Positions 1 through 6,761 of a DNA stretch of 9,376 bases are shown here, piece after piece; position 1 is the stretch's first letter; each line of letters starts with the position of its first letter. Location: contig CALBME010000060.1 in the NCBI GenBank assembly GCA_937896295.1, forward strand, positions 1-9,376, given 5' to 3'. The stretch is from an uncultured Micavibrio sp. (lineage in GTDB: Bacteria > Pseudomonadota > Alphaproteobacteria > Micavibrionales > UBA1664). The notes below the pieces were generated by a model. That model saw only the letters and a program-made list of their open reading frames with translations, did no database searches and had not been told where the DNA came from. A program made the translations under genes and the position numbers.

Positions 1-63
1 CCGGCACCCACGCCGGAAGACGTGTTGCTGCTGCGCCAGATCCGCGACTCGCTCGCGAAGTAG
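1..63 (+). CDS. mscL: MscL C-terminal fragment (large-conductance mechanosensitive channel)
   Basis: The first twenty codons read PAPTPEDVLLLRQIRDSLAK followed by TAG at 61-63. An acidic PTPEEVLLLREIRD helix near the carboxyl end is typical of MscL, the homopentameric inner-membrane channel that opens under hypo-osmotic stress; this segment is its cytoplasmic C-terminal helix. The rest of the gene, including both membrane helices, lies outside the window. The call rests on a short match, so a different protein with a similar tail is possible. The stop codon sits where the opposite-strand mnmA frame loses its family resemblance, which makes the junction suspicious. Confidence 0.7.
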   Translation, partial: PAPTPEDVLLLRQIRDSLAK

Positions 64-543
64 GCCCCCATCCGCCGCCATGCAGCCCGCGGGCCCGACG
101 GGCCCGGCCGGCCCGGCGACGCGCCGGACATAGTGCCCGGTCGCGAGCGCGTCGGCGCCGAGATCGCGGGCGACCGCCAGCAGGTCGCGGAACTTGACCG
201 TCTGGTTGCAGCGCACGCAGGGAATGGGTGTTTCGCCGCGCAGATAGCTGTCGGCAAAATCCTCCATCACCGCGTCGGAGAATTTGTTTTCGTAGTTGAG
301 GACGTAATGGGGGAAGCCGCGCGACTGCGCCACAACTTGCGCGTCGTAAATATCCTGCCCCGCGCAGCAGGCGCCCTTTTTCTCGAGCGCGAGGCCGTGG
401 TCGTAAAGCTGCAGCGTGACGCCCACGACGTCATAACCCTGTTCATGCAACAGGCTGGCCACCACGGACGAGTCGACGCCGCCCGACATGGCCACGACCA
501 CGCGGGTGTCTTTCGGATCCTTGTTGAAGCCCAGGGAGTTCAT
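1..543 (-). CDS. mnmA: tRNA 2-thiouridine(34) synthase MnmA, N-terminal part only
   Basis: MnmA thiolates U34 of Lys, Glu and Gln tRNAs using ATP and a relayed persulfide. The 181 visible codons start with ATG at 543-541. The PP-loop SGGVDSS is at residues 20-26, the CC..QDIYDAQ segment at about 59-69, TPIPCVRCN with the first catalytic cysteine (C109) at 105-113, and ATGHYVRR at 134-141. The family then expects a DQSYFL motif and, further on, the second catalytic cysteine; the full protein is about 360-390 residues. Here residues 143-153 are a Gly-Pro run, resemblance reaches about AAD at 156-158, and then the frame continues open but unlike MnmA, antisense to the mscL end. The gene is therefore truncated, rearranged or part of an assembly join. 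No Shine-Dalgarno sequence precedes the ATG. Confidence 0.85.
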   Translation of the reverse strand, partial: MNSLGFNKDPKDTRVVVAMSGGVDSSVVASLLHEQGYDVVGVTLQLYDHGLALEKKGACCAGQDIYDAQVVAQSRGFPHYVLNYENKFSDAVMEDFADSYLRGETPIPCVRCNQTVKFRDLLAVARDLGADALATGHYVRRVAGPAGPVGPAGCMAADGGLLRERVADLAQQQHVFRRGCR

Positions 544-549
544 GGCGTC

Positions 550-579
550 TTTATAAGTGAAAAAAGGTCGAAAACGCAA
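550..579 (-). promoter_or_regulatory. Candidate sigma70-type promoter of mnmA
   Basis: On the minus strand TTGCGT (579-574) is followed after 18 bases by TATAAA (555-550). Only six bases separate the -10 box from the mnmA ATG, so initiation at normal spacing would fall on or next to the start codon and give a leaderless or nearly leaderless transcript. The lack of a purine-rich ribosome site in front of mnmA agrees with this. It is a pattern match only. Confidence 0.45.
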
Positions 580-587
580 GGAAAGGC

Positions 588-612
588 CGCGTTTCTACAT
601 TTCAGAAACGTG
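588..612. repeat. Inverted repeat upstream of the mnmA promoter
   Basis: CGTTTCT (590-596) and AGAAACG (604-610) are perfect inverted arms around a 7-base loop. G589-T611 (wobble) and C588-G612 extend the stem. No T-run follows on either strand, so it does not look like a terminator. Its place just upstream of the -35 box of mnmA would suit an operator, though chance cannot be excluded. Confidence 0.35.
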
Positions 613-701
613 ATGCCCCAATATTTCCATTCTTTGCCCATGGACGCGCCGCATTATGCGCCTAGCTTGGCATTATCAACTCTCTGCCACCGGAAAACAC
701 C

Positions 702-854
702 ATGTCTCGTCCCTCCTTCTATTCCTCTATTCCTTCCGACTCCCATCTTTCCGTCACATCGACCTGCCCGATCACCCGGATCGAGGCCCAGCGCAAATTC
801 AGCCCCATGGCCCTGCTGGTCCGTCACACCACGAAAATGCCGGTTTTCGCGTAA
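702..854 (+). CDS. Possible small protein of 50 residues, unrecognised
   Basis: ATG at 702 opens a frame ending with TAA at 852-854, giving a 50-residue peptide that begins MSRPSFYSSIPSD, with TRIEAQRKFSPMALLV in its second half. I do not recognise the family. Roughly 70 percent of third codon positions are G or C, which resembles the surrounding genes and is the main reason to list it. The only ribosome-site candidate is a weak GGAA about seven bases before the ATG. Other frames across the same bases are also open (a 68-codon ORF at 656-862 and a leftward one at 654-869), which weakens the case. It could be a leader peptide for tsaC or a gene remnant. Confidence 0.3.
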   Translation: MSRPSFYSSIPSDSHLSVTSTCPITRIEAQRKFSPMALLVRHTTKMPVFA

Positions 855-882
855 TTCGCTAAAGAACACTTGTCAGGGTGTG

Positions 883-906
883 GCCCATCCCAGTAATGGG
901 ATGGGC
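883..906 (+). promoter_or_regulatory. 10-bp hairpin with GUAA tetraloop at the tsaC start
   Basis: GCCCATCCCA (883-892) and TGGGATGGGC (897-906) are perfect complements around GTAA, which as RNA is a GNRA tetraloop. The stem ends two bases before the tsaC ATG. The 3' arm holds GGGATGGG, the only purine-rich stretch at ribosome-site distance, so folding would hide the likely ribosome site. No U-run follows the stem, so an intrinsic terminator is less likely. The fold is plain from the sequence; the regulatory role is inferred. Confidence 0.5.
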
Positions 907-908
907 AT

Positions 909-1871
909 ATGCGTATTTTAGCCGCCACCGCCGACGCCATCCAGCAGGCCGCCACCGTTATCCGGGACGGCGGGCTCGTGGGCCTGCCCACCGAAACGGT
1001 GTACGGGCTGGCGGCGGACGCCACCAACGGGCTGGCCGTTGCCAGAATATTCGCAGCCAAGGGGCGACCCGCCATCAACCCGCTGATCGTGCATGTGCAT
1101 TCAATCGAACAGGCGCGCCGTCTGGCCCATTTCACGCCGCTGGCGGAGGAGATTGCCGCCGCCCTGTGGCCCGGCCCTTTAAGCATCATCCTGAAGCGCC
1201 GCGAAGACAGCGGCATTTCCGACCTTGCGACGGCGGGTCTGCCCACCATCGCCCTGCGCATGCCCGATCATGCGATTGCACGCGCCGTCATCGCGGCAGC
1301 GGACAGGCCGCTGGCGGCACCCAGCGCGAATGCATCAGGCACCTTGTCACCGACTGCGCCGCAACACGTGGCCGAGTCGCTGTCGGGCAAGGTCGACCTG
1401 ATCCTGGCGGCGGGAGCGGCGGTTGTGGGGCTGGAATCCACCGTGATCGACCTGTCGGGCGAGGCACCCGTCATTCTGCGCCCCGGCGCGATCACGCCGG
1501 AGGACATTGCGCGCGTGACAGGTTTTGCGCCCGCCATTGATGACGGCCATCACGACGCGCCGAAATCGCCGGGGCAATTGCTGCGCCATTACGCTCCACG
1601 CACGAAACTGCGCCTCAACGCCAAAGGCCCCGAGGCAGGCGAGGCGTTTCTGGCCTTCGGCCCCAGCATGCTGACACGCGCGAAACTGGACCCTGCCGTC
1701 AAGAACCTGAGCGAGCGCGGCGACCTCAACGAGGCGGCGGCGCATCTGTTCGCGTATCTGCATGAACTGGATAAAGGCGGGCATGCCGGCATCGCGGTTG
1801 CGGCCATTCCCGATACGGGCCTTGGCCTTGCGATCAACGACCGGCTGAAACGCGCGGCCAATGCACAATAA
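909..1871 (+). CDS. tsaC: L-threonylcarbamoyladenylate synthase, two-domain Sua5 type
   Basis: It makes threonylcarbamoyl-AMP from threonine, bicarbonate and ATP, the first step of the t6A37 modification of ANN-decoding tRNAs, in the cytoplasm. The 320 residues contain the YrdC fold with PTETVYGLA (27-35), KGRP (51-54), NPLIVHV (57-63), WPGPLSIIL (87-95) and SAN (139-141). The linker SPGQLLRHYAPR (220-231) is diagnostic of the long Sua5 form, followed by a C-terminal domain at about 232-320 that short TsaC/YrdC proteins lack; sua5 is an equally suitable symbol. The ATG at 909 matches the family N-terminus (MRIL...). Translation initiation may be hampered by the hairpin ending two bases upstream. 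The stop lies six bases from the stop of the convergent exported-protein gene, with no terminator between them. Confidence 0.93.
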   Translation: MRILAATADAIQQAATVIRDGGLVGLPTETVYGLAADATNGLAVARIFAAKGRPAINPLIVHVHSIEQARRLAHFTPLAEEIAAALWPGPLSIILKRREDSGISDLATAGLPTIALRMPDHAIARAVIAAADRPLAAPSANASGTLSPTAPQHVAESLSGKVDLILAAGAAVVGLESTVIDLSGEAPVILRPGAITPEDIARVTGFAPAIDDGHHDAPKSPGQLLRHYAPRTKLRLNAKGPEAGEAFLAFGPSMLTRAKLDPAVKNLSERGDLNEAAAHLFAYLHELDKGGHAGIAVAAIPDTGLGLAINDRLKRAANAQ

Positions 1872-1877
1872 TCAAAT

Positions 1878-2450
1878 CTATTCGTTGACGCTGCGCGGGC
1901 CGTTATCGGGCTTGAACGGCCAGAAGCCCTTTTTCGCCGGGCGCGCGGCCGGCGGCTGTACCGGTGTGATGTTCAGGCTTGCACCCTTGGTGTAGGTGAT
2001 GAGGTCGATGCGGAAGGGGCTTTTTTCCTCCACCAGCTTCAGGCCTGGGGCGTGCGCGCTCAAGGACGGCGCGTTCCTGGCATTGGACACCATGAAAACA
2101 AACTGGTCGGCGGTTTTCAGCGGAAAGGTCACGGCATCGGCATCAAGGACGACGCCACCAAAGACCTGGACCTTGTAGTCGCCGGGGGTCACATCAATCG
2201 CGATGGGCGCACTGCCGCAACCATTCGCGCAGTCCTCGCTGGCGACGACCATTTCGTTTTTCAGCAGTTTCTGGCTTTTACCCTGCAGGCGGTAGAGCTG
2301 GATGTTAATGCCTTCCGCCGCTTTCAGCGCGACGTTGTTCACGATCACGACCTGTCCGGTCTGCGCATGCGCGGGATACCCGGCCAGCAGGAAATAAAAA
2401 AGGACGGCTAATATGGCCGTCCCTTTGAATATGAAGCGAGAGCCTCGCAT
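1878..2450 (-). CDS. Exported protein of unknown function, coupled to rpmG
   Basis: I do not recognise this 190-residue protein. It begins with a basic n-region (RGSRFIFK) and a hydrophobic stretch (about 10-24), then AHA at 27-29 before QT, a good signal peptidase I site, so it should be periplasmic. There is no lipobox cysteine. The mature part looks beta-rich and domain-like: QVVIVNNVALKAAEGINIQLYRL, a CANGC pair (C74, C78), then TPGDYKVQVFGG, the last resembling an immunoglobulin-like or carboxypeptidase-regulatory-like strand pattern. The tail from about 162 is rich in Pro and Lys (PVQPPAARPAKKGFWPFKP). Its ATG (2450-2448) shares one base with the rpmG stop codon (TAATG) and no clear ribosome site precedes it, so translation is probably coupled to L33. 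Confidence 0.75.
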   Translation of the reverse strand: MRGSRFIFKGTAILAVLFYFLLAGYPAHAQTGQVVIVNNVALKAAEGINIQLYRLQGKSQKLLKNEMVVASEDCANGCGSAPIAIDVTPGDYKVQVFGGVVLDADAVTFPLKTADQFVFMVSNARNAPSLSAHAPGLKLVEEKSPFRIDLITYTKGASLNITPVQPPAARPAKKGFWPFKPDNGPRSVNE

Positions 2451-2644
2451 TACTTGATTTTGTCTTCTTTGAAATCGACGTGCGCGCCCAGTTTGCCGGT
2501 CGCTTCGTTCTTCGCACGCGGATCGTATTTCTTTTTGACCAGTTTTTCGGTCTTGGTCTTTTTGTTCGCCTTGGTCACATAAAAGTAACCCGTACCAGCG
2601 GTCGAGACCAACTTCACTTTAACAACTGCGCCCTTCTTGGCCAT
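2450..2644 (-). CDS. rpmG: 50S ribosomal protein L33 with a 9-residue insertion
   Basis: L33 binds 23S rRNA near the E site of the large subunit. The 64-residue product matches the family from start to end: KLVSTAGTGYFYVTKANKKTKTEKLVKKKYDP (11-42) and HVDFKEDKIK (55-64). It has no zinc-binding cysteines, so it is the C-minus form. Typical proteobacterial L33 has about 55 residues; the excess is about nine residues, NEATGKLGA, placed between YDPRAK and HVDFKE. A good ribosome site AAGGAAG (2658-2652) lies seven bases before the ATG, supporting the start. It follows rnr in the same direction after an 82-base gap and overlaps the next gene by one base. Confidence 0.95.
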   Translation of the reverse strand: MAKKGAVVKVKLVSTAGTGYFYVTKANKKTKTEKLVKKKYDPRAKNEATGKLGAHVDFKEDKIK

Positions 2645-2726
2645 GACTGTACTTCCTTAAAAACTTCAATTTCCGGCCCTTCTTTTGGCCGATTAGACCC
2701 GAGAAGTCAACTAAAACTGGCCGGGT

Positions 2727-5015
2727 TCAGCGCTTACCGCCCCGGCCCCCGCCTTTTTTGCCCTTTTTCCAGTGTTTGTTCTGGTCCTTATGGCCCCGAA
2801 AGCCTTTGTCCCTGCGGCCTTTGGGCAAATGACCCCGGTTGGCCTTGCGCCCCTGATAACCGGGGACTTCGGCCCCTTCCTCGCCGCCGACCAGCTCGAA
2901 TACCGAGCTGCCGGTCAGGCGGTCGGCCTCGACCACCATGACCCGGACCGGGGCGCAGAGGCGGAACAGGATGCCGTTCCGGCGGCCGATCAGGGCGTGC
3001 TGCTCTTCCGAATGGATGTAATAGTCCTGCGGCAGGGACCGGATGGGGACCAGACCGTCCGCCCCCGTCTCCAGCAGGGTGACGAACAGGCCAAACCGGG
3101 TGACGCCGGAAATGCGGCCCTCGAACACCTGCCCCATGCGGCTGGCCAGAAAGGCGGCGGTGAAGCGGTCGACACTGGCGCGTTCGGCCTCCATCGAGGT
3201 GCGCTCGGTCTGGCTGATATGTTCTGCAATTTCATGAAGTCGGTGCGACTCTCCGTCATCCAGCCCGCCTTCGCCCAGGTTATAGGCGCGGATCAGCGAC
3301 CGGTGCACGACCAGGTCGGCATAGCGCCGGATGGGCGAGGTAAAATGCGCATATTTCTGTAAAGCCAGCCCGAAGTGGCCGACATTGTCGGGCGAATAAA
3401 CAGCCTGGGACTGGCTGCGGAGGATGATCTGGCTGACCAGCGGCGAATGGTCCAGGCCCTTCACCTTTTGCAGGATGCTGTTGAACAGGGACGGTTTGAC
3501 AACCGAACCTTTGGCGAGCGAGAGGCCGAAACCTTCAAGGAAGGCGCGGGCGGAATCCAGTTTCTGGGCGCTGGGCACGTCGTGAATGCGGTAGATGCAG
3601 GGTGCCTTTTTTGCCTCCAGCGCCATCGCGGCGGCAACGTTGGCCAGAATCATGAATTCTTCGATCAGTTTGTGAGAGTCATAGCGCGGACGAAGCATGA
3701 CGCCGGTCATGTTGCCCTTGGCATCGACCACGACTTTGCGTTCCTTCATGTCCAGATCAAGCGCACCGCGGCGTTCGCGCGCGGCATCAAGGATTTTATA
3801 CGCCGCATAGAGCGGTTTGATCACCGTATCGACAAGGGTTTCAGTCGTTGCATCGGTTTTACCGTCGATCGCAGACTGCACCTGTTCATAGGTCAGGCGC
3901 GCCACCGATTTCATCAGGCCGCGCACGAATTTATATTTCTTTAAATTTCCCTGCGCATCGATGGTCATGTGCACGGCAAGGCATGCGCGGTCCTCCTTAG
4001 GCCGCAGTGAGCACATGTCATTGGACAACTTTTCAGGCAGCATCGGCAGAACGCGGTCAGGGAAATAGGTGGAATTGCCGCGCTTATACGCCTCGCGATC
4101 CAGTGCGGTTCCGGTGCGCACGTAGTGGGCGACGTCCGCGATGGCCACGATGAGGTGCCAGTCGTCGCCGTCTTTTTCGGCAAAAACGGCGTCGTCAAAG
4201 TCGCGGGCGTCTTCGCCGTCGATCGTTACCAGCGGGATGTGCCGCAGGTCATCCCGCTTGCCCAGCGGGGGAACGACCATGCCGGCGGTCTCTTCTACCG
4301 CCTCTTTCGGGAAGTTTACGCGCAGGCCCTGTTCATGCAGGGCGATCAGCGAAATGGCTTTCGGGTCATCGTCATGACCGATGATATTCTGCAGCTTCGC
4401 ACGCGGCCGTTTGAGGTTTTTCGATTCCTCGACCATCGCCTCGACCAGCGCTCCATGCGCGAGGCCGTCCTGCTGTTCGGCGGGGACGCTGAGCATGAAG
4501 TCGTCTTTTTCGCGGCGATTGACGGGCTGTAAAATCCAGCCCGCGCCGGCCTTGACCACGCGGCCCAGGACCAGCTTGTCGCGCAGGGCGCCCAGCTTGC
4601 GCACCAGCCGCGCCGTGACCGTGCCGTCTTTACGAACCTTTATGTTGGCAAGGATGCGGTCGTTTTCACCGGGTGCGGAATGTTCGTGTCCACCCGGTTC
4701 CAGCAGAATGCGCTGTGGCAGGCCCTCTTCGTCCTCGGCGGGTTCGCACCAGACATCGCCATCCAGCGTGATTTCGCTGACCCGCAGAACCGCGACCGCG
4801 GGCGTGTCGGTATCTTTATTGGCGGGATCGAGCGCGACGAAGGTTTTTCCCGGCGTCTGTTCGATCAGTCCTTCGCCTGTCAGGACCTTAAGCAATTTTT
4901 TGAGCGGAATTTTTTCATGATCCCGCAGGCCGAAGGCGCGCGCCAGATCGCGCTTGGTCAGCGGCCTGGTCTGGGAACGGATGAATTCAAGAAGGCTTTC
5001 GCGGGTAAGATCCAT
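2727..5015 (-). CDS. rnr: Ribonuclease R (processive 3'-5' exoribonuclease)
   Basis: RNase R degrades structured RNA, including rRNA fragments and mRNA decay intermediates. The 762 residues show a winged-helix N-terminus (about 1-65), cold-shock-like OB folds (about 75-240), the RNB catalytic domain (about 255-575) and an S1 domain (about 627-710), ending in a Lys/Gly/Arg-rich tail (720-762). The active site reads IDGEDARDFDDAV, with D266, D272, D274 and D275 corresponding to the magnesium-binding aspartates; FTSPIRRYADLVVHR at 558-572 is also typical. The ATG (5015-5013) shares a base with the stop codon of the upstream acyl-CoA dehydrogenase (TAATG), and no ribosome site is visible before it, so reinitiation by ribosomes finishing that gene seems likely. 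It is somewhat shorter than the roughly 813-residue E. coli enzyme. Confidence 0.96.
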   Translation of the reverse strand: MDLTRESLLEFIRSQTRPLTKRDLARAFGLRDHEKIPLKKLLKVLTGEGLIEQTPGKTFVALDPANKDTDTPAVAVLRVSEITLDGDVWCEPAEDEEGLPQRILLEPGGHEHSAPGENDRILANIKVRKDGTVTARLVRKLGALRDKLVLGRVVKAGAGWILQPVNRREKDDFMLSVPAEQQDGLAHGALVEAMVEESKNLKRPRAKLQNIIGHDDDPKAISLIALHEQGLRVNFPKEAVEETAGMVVPPLGKRDDLRHIPLVTIDGEDARDFDDAVFAEKDGDDWHLIVAIADVAHYVRTGTALDREAYKRGNSTYFPDRVLPMLPEKLSNDMCSLRPKEDRACLAVHMTIDAQGNLKKYKFVRGLMKSVARLTYEQVQSAIDGKTDATTETLVDTVIKPLYAAYKILDAARERRGALDLDMKERKVVVDAKGNMTGVMLRPRYDSHKLIEEFMILANVAAAMALEAKKAPCIYRIHDVPSAQKLDSARAFLEGFGLSLAKGSVVKPSLFNSILQKVKGLDHSPLVSQIILRSQSQAVYSPDNVGHFGLALQKYAHFTSPIRRYADLVVHRSLIRAYNLGEGGLDDGESHRLHEIAEHISQTERTSMEAERASVDRFTAAFLASRMGQVFEGRISGVTRFGLFVTLLETGADGLVPIRSLPQDYYIHSEEQHALIGRRNGILFRLCAPVRVMVVEADRLTGSSVFELVGGEEGAEVPGYQGRKANRGHLPKGRRDKGFRGHKDQNKHWKKGKKGGGRGGKR

Positions 5016-6733
5016 TACAGACGCGCCATGTATACGTTTTCAGCACCCTGGCGGACAGTGCGTGAAAGGCCGGTGGCCTGCGGCAGGATATGTTCCGCGA
5101 AAAAGCGCGCCAGCGTGATTTTACCCTGCAGCCATTGCGGCGAATGCGAATCCGGATTGCCGTCGCGGAAAGACTGCCGCGCGGCCAGTGCCGCCTTTGC
5201 CAGCATGGTGGCGGCCATCACATGGCCGCACATAGTCATATAGGGCACGGCTATGCCGCCGACAGCGTCGGCCTGATCATTTGTGCCAAAGGCCACGACC
5301 GCGCCGGTCGCAAGACGCAGGGCACCAAACGCCTCGGCCAGCAATTCGCCCGTCATGGTCAGGTCCTGACCCTGGGAAGCCTCCAGCTCCATCAGGATGG
5401 GTTCGTTTTCGGCGATCCACGCATTCATGGCCGCGCCGCCGTCCTTGATCACCTTACGTCCGACAAGATCCATGGCCTGGATGCCGTTCGTCCCCTCATA
5501 GATGGGAAGAATGCGCGCGTCGCGGTAAAACTGGGCTGCGCCGGTTTCCTCAATAAAGCCCATGCCACCGTGAATCTGGACACAGAGCGATGCGACATCG
5601 ACGGACCGGTCCGTGCACCAGCCCTTGACGATAGGGGTCAGCAATTCCACCCGCGCGGTATTTTTGGCGTCGAGGTGATAGGCCGCGTCATAAACCATCA
5701 TGCGTCCGGCCTCGGTATAGGCCTGCATGGTCAGCAGCATGCGTTTGACGTCCTGGTGTTCGACGATGGACTTGCCGCCGCCCTGAATGCGCGTGCGCGC
5801 AAATTCATGCGCCTTGTACATGGCGCGGTCGGATATGGCGACGCCCTGCAGGCCCACCGACAGGCGGGCATTGTTCATCATGGTGAACATGTACTTGATG
5901 CCTTCGTTTTCCTTGCCGACAAGGAAAGCGCGGGCGCCGCCGTTGTCGCCGAAGACCATGGTGCAGGTGGGTGAGCCGTGAATGCCGAGCTTATGTTCGA
6001 TGGATGCGCAGCTTAAATCGTTGAGCGTGCCGTCCTCCAGCACTTTGGGCACGATGAAAAGCGAGATGCCCTTGACCCCTTCCGGTGCGTCCGGCAGGCG
6101 CGCGAGCACGAGGTGGATGATGTTTTCCGCCATGTCGTGTTCGCCGTAGGTGATGAAAATCTTCTGGCCGATGATGCGATAGATGGCATCGTCCGCACGG
6201 ATGGCCTTGGTCCGCACGGCGGCGAGATCGGAGCCGGCCTGCGGTTCGGTCAGGTTCATGGTGCCTGTCCATTCGCCGGAAATCAGCTTGGGCAGGTAAT
6301 AGTTTTTCTGGGCGTCGGAGCCGTGATGCAAAATAGCCTCAACCGCCCCCTGATTGAGGAGCGGGCAAAGGCCAAAGGCCATGTTGGAGGCCTGCCACAT
6401 TTCCTGAATCGGAAAGGCCATCGACCAGGGCAGGCCCTGCCCCCCGTACTGGATGGGGAAAGGCACGCCGTTCCACCCGGCTTCGCGGTAGGCCTGGTAC
6501 GCCTCTTTCCAGCCGGGCGTGGTTATGACAGATCCCCCTTCCCAGCGTGCGGGCTTCTTGTCGCCGGCGTGGTTGAGGGGTGCCAGCACTCCTTCGGCCA
6601 GCTTGGCGGCCTCGAGCAGGACGGGTTCCAGCAAATCGTCCAAAGAATCCTGTCCGGTCAATACCTTAAGCTTATCGCGGCCGATGACATGGCGCAGGAT
6701 GAACAGCATTTCAGAGGTAGGGGCAAGATACAT
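5015..6733 (-). CDS. Acyl-CoA dehydrogenase, large type with C-terminal extension
   Basis: A FAD-dependent enzyme that oxidises acyl-CoA to trans-2-enoyl-CoA. The 572 residues start with the short N-terminal segment of this subfamily (MYLAPTSEMLFILRHVIG), followed by the usual alpha-beta-alpha domains: MNLTEPQAGSDLAAVRTKA (159-177), IHGGMGFIEETGAAQFYRDARI (387-408) and the catalytic-base motif IYEGTNGIQ (411-419, Glu413). A helical C-terminal domain (about 460-572) ends HILPQATGLSRTVRQGAENV. This layout is shared with DmdC-type and other approximately 590-residue dehydrogenases, so the acyl substrate cannot be named. A longer frame opens at 6814, but it would overlap the divergent transglycosylase, add 27 residues unlike the family, and skip the ribosome site AAGG six bases before 6733. 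The stop overlaps the rnr start. Confidence 0.92.
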   Translation of the reverse strand: MYLAPTSEMLFILRHVIGRDKLKVLTGQDSLDDLLEPVLLEAAKLAEGVLAPLNHAGDKKPARWEGGSVITTPGWKEAYQAYREAGWNGVPFPIQYGGQGLPWSMAFPIQEMWQASNMAFGLCPLLNQGAVEAILHHGSDAQKNYYLPKLISGEWTGTMNLTEPQAGSDLAAVRTKAIRADDAIYRIIGQKIFITYGEHDMAENIIHLVLARLPDAPEGVKGISLFIVPKVLEDGTLNDLSCASIEHKLGIHGSPTCTMVFGDNGGARAFLVGKENEGIKYMFTMMNNARLSVGLQGVAISDRAMYKAHEFARTRIQGGGKSIVEHQDVKRMLLTMQAYTEAGRMMVYDAAYHLDAKNTARVELLTPIVKGWCTDRSVDVASLCVQIHGGMGFIEETGAAQFYRDARILPIYEGTNGIQAMDLVGRKVIKDGGAAMNAWIAENEPILMELEASQGQDLTMTGELLAEAFGALRLATGAVVAFGTNDQADAVGGIAVPYMTMCGHVMAATMLAKAALAARQSFRDGNPDSHSPQWLQGKITLARFFAEHILPQATGLSRTVRQGAENVYMARL

Positions 6734-6739
6734 GAAGGA

Positions 6740-6743
6740 CCTT
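6740..6743 (-). promoter_or_regulatory. Ribosome binding site fixing the acyl-CoA dehydrogenase start
   Basis: AAGG within TTAAGGTCC on the minus strand lies six bases before the ATG at 6733-6731. It favours this start over the in-frame ATG at 6814, which lies inside the neighbouring gene. Confidence 0.6.
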
Positions 6744-6761
6744 AAGTAAAGTGATCGACAC

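Larger units (their letters stand above)
544..908. other. Divergent intergenic region between mnmA and tsaC
   Basis: This is the only stretch over 300 bases without a confidently recognised gene. From left to right it holds the mnmA promoter candidate, a 7-bp inverted repeat with a wobble-paired extension, a weak 50-codon ORF, and a strong hairpin directly before tsaC. I found no convincing -35/-10 pair for rightward transcription of tsaC; TTGGCA at 667-672 has no good -10 partner. No tRNA or known riboswitch pattern is apparent. Confidence 0.6.

Noticed and set aside
133..921. 262-codon rightward ORF across mnmA and the intergenic region
   Set aside because: It is antisense to clear MnmA motifs, shows no recognisable domains, and ends inside tsaC.
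2670..2690. CGGCC/GGCCG hairpin in the rpmG leader
   Set aside because: Only 5 bp with an 8-base loop; L33 autoregulation of this kind is not established, so I did not annotate it.
2696..2726. Possible terminator after rnr (ACCCG ... CGGGT)
   Set aside because: The 5-bp arms are 21 bases apart and no T-run follows, so a stable terminator is unlikely.
5090..5974. 294-codon rightward ORF
   Set aside because: It is antisense to the acyl-CoA dehydrogenase; its His/Gly/Ala-rich composition is typical of a shadow frame in GC-rich DNA.
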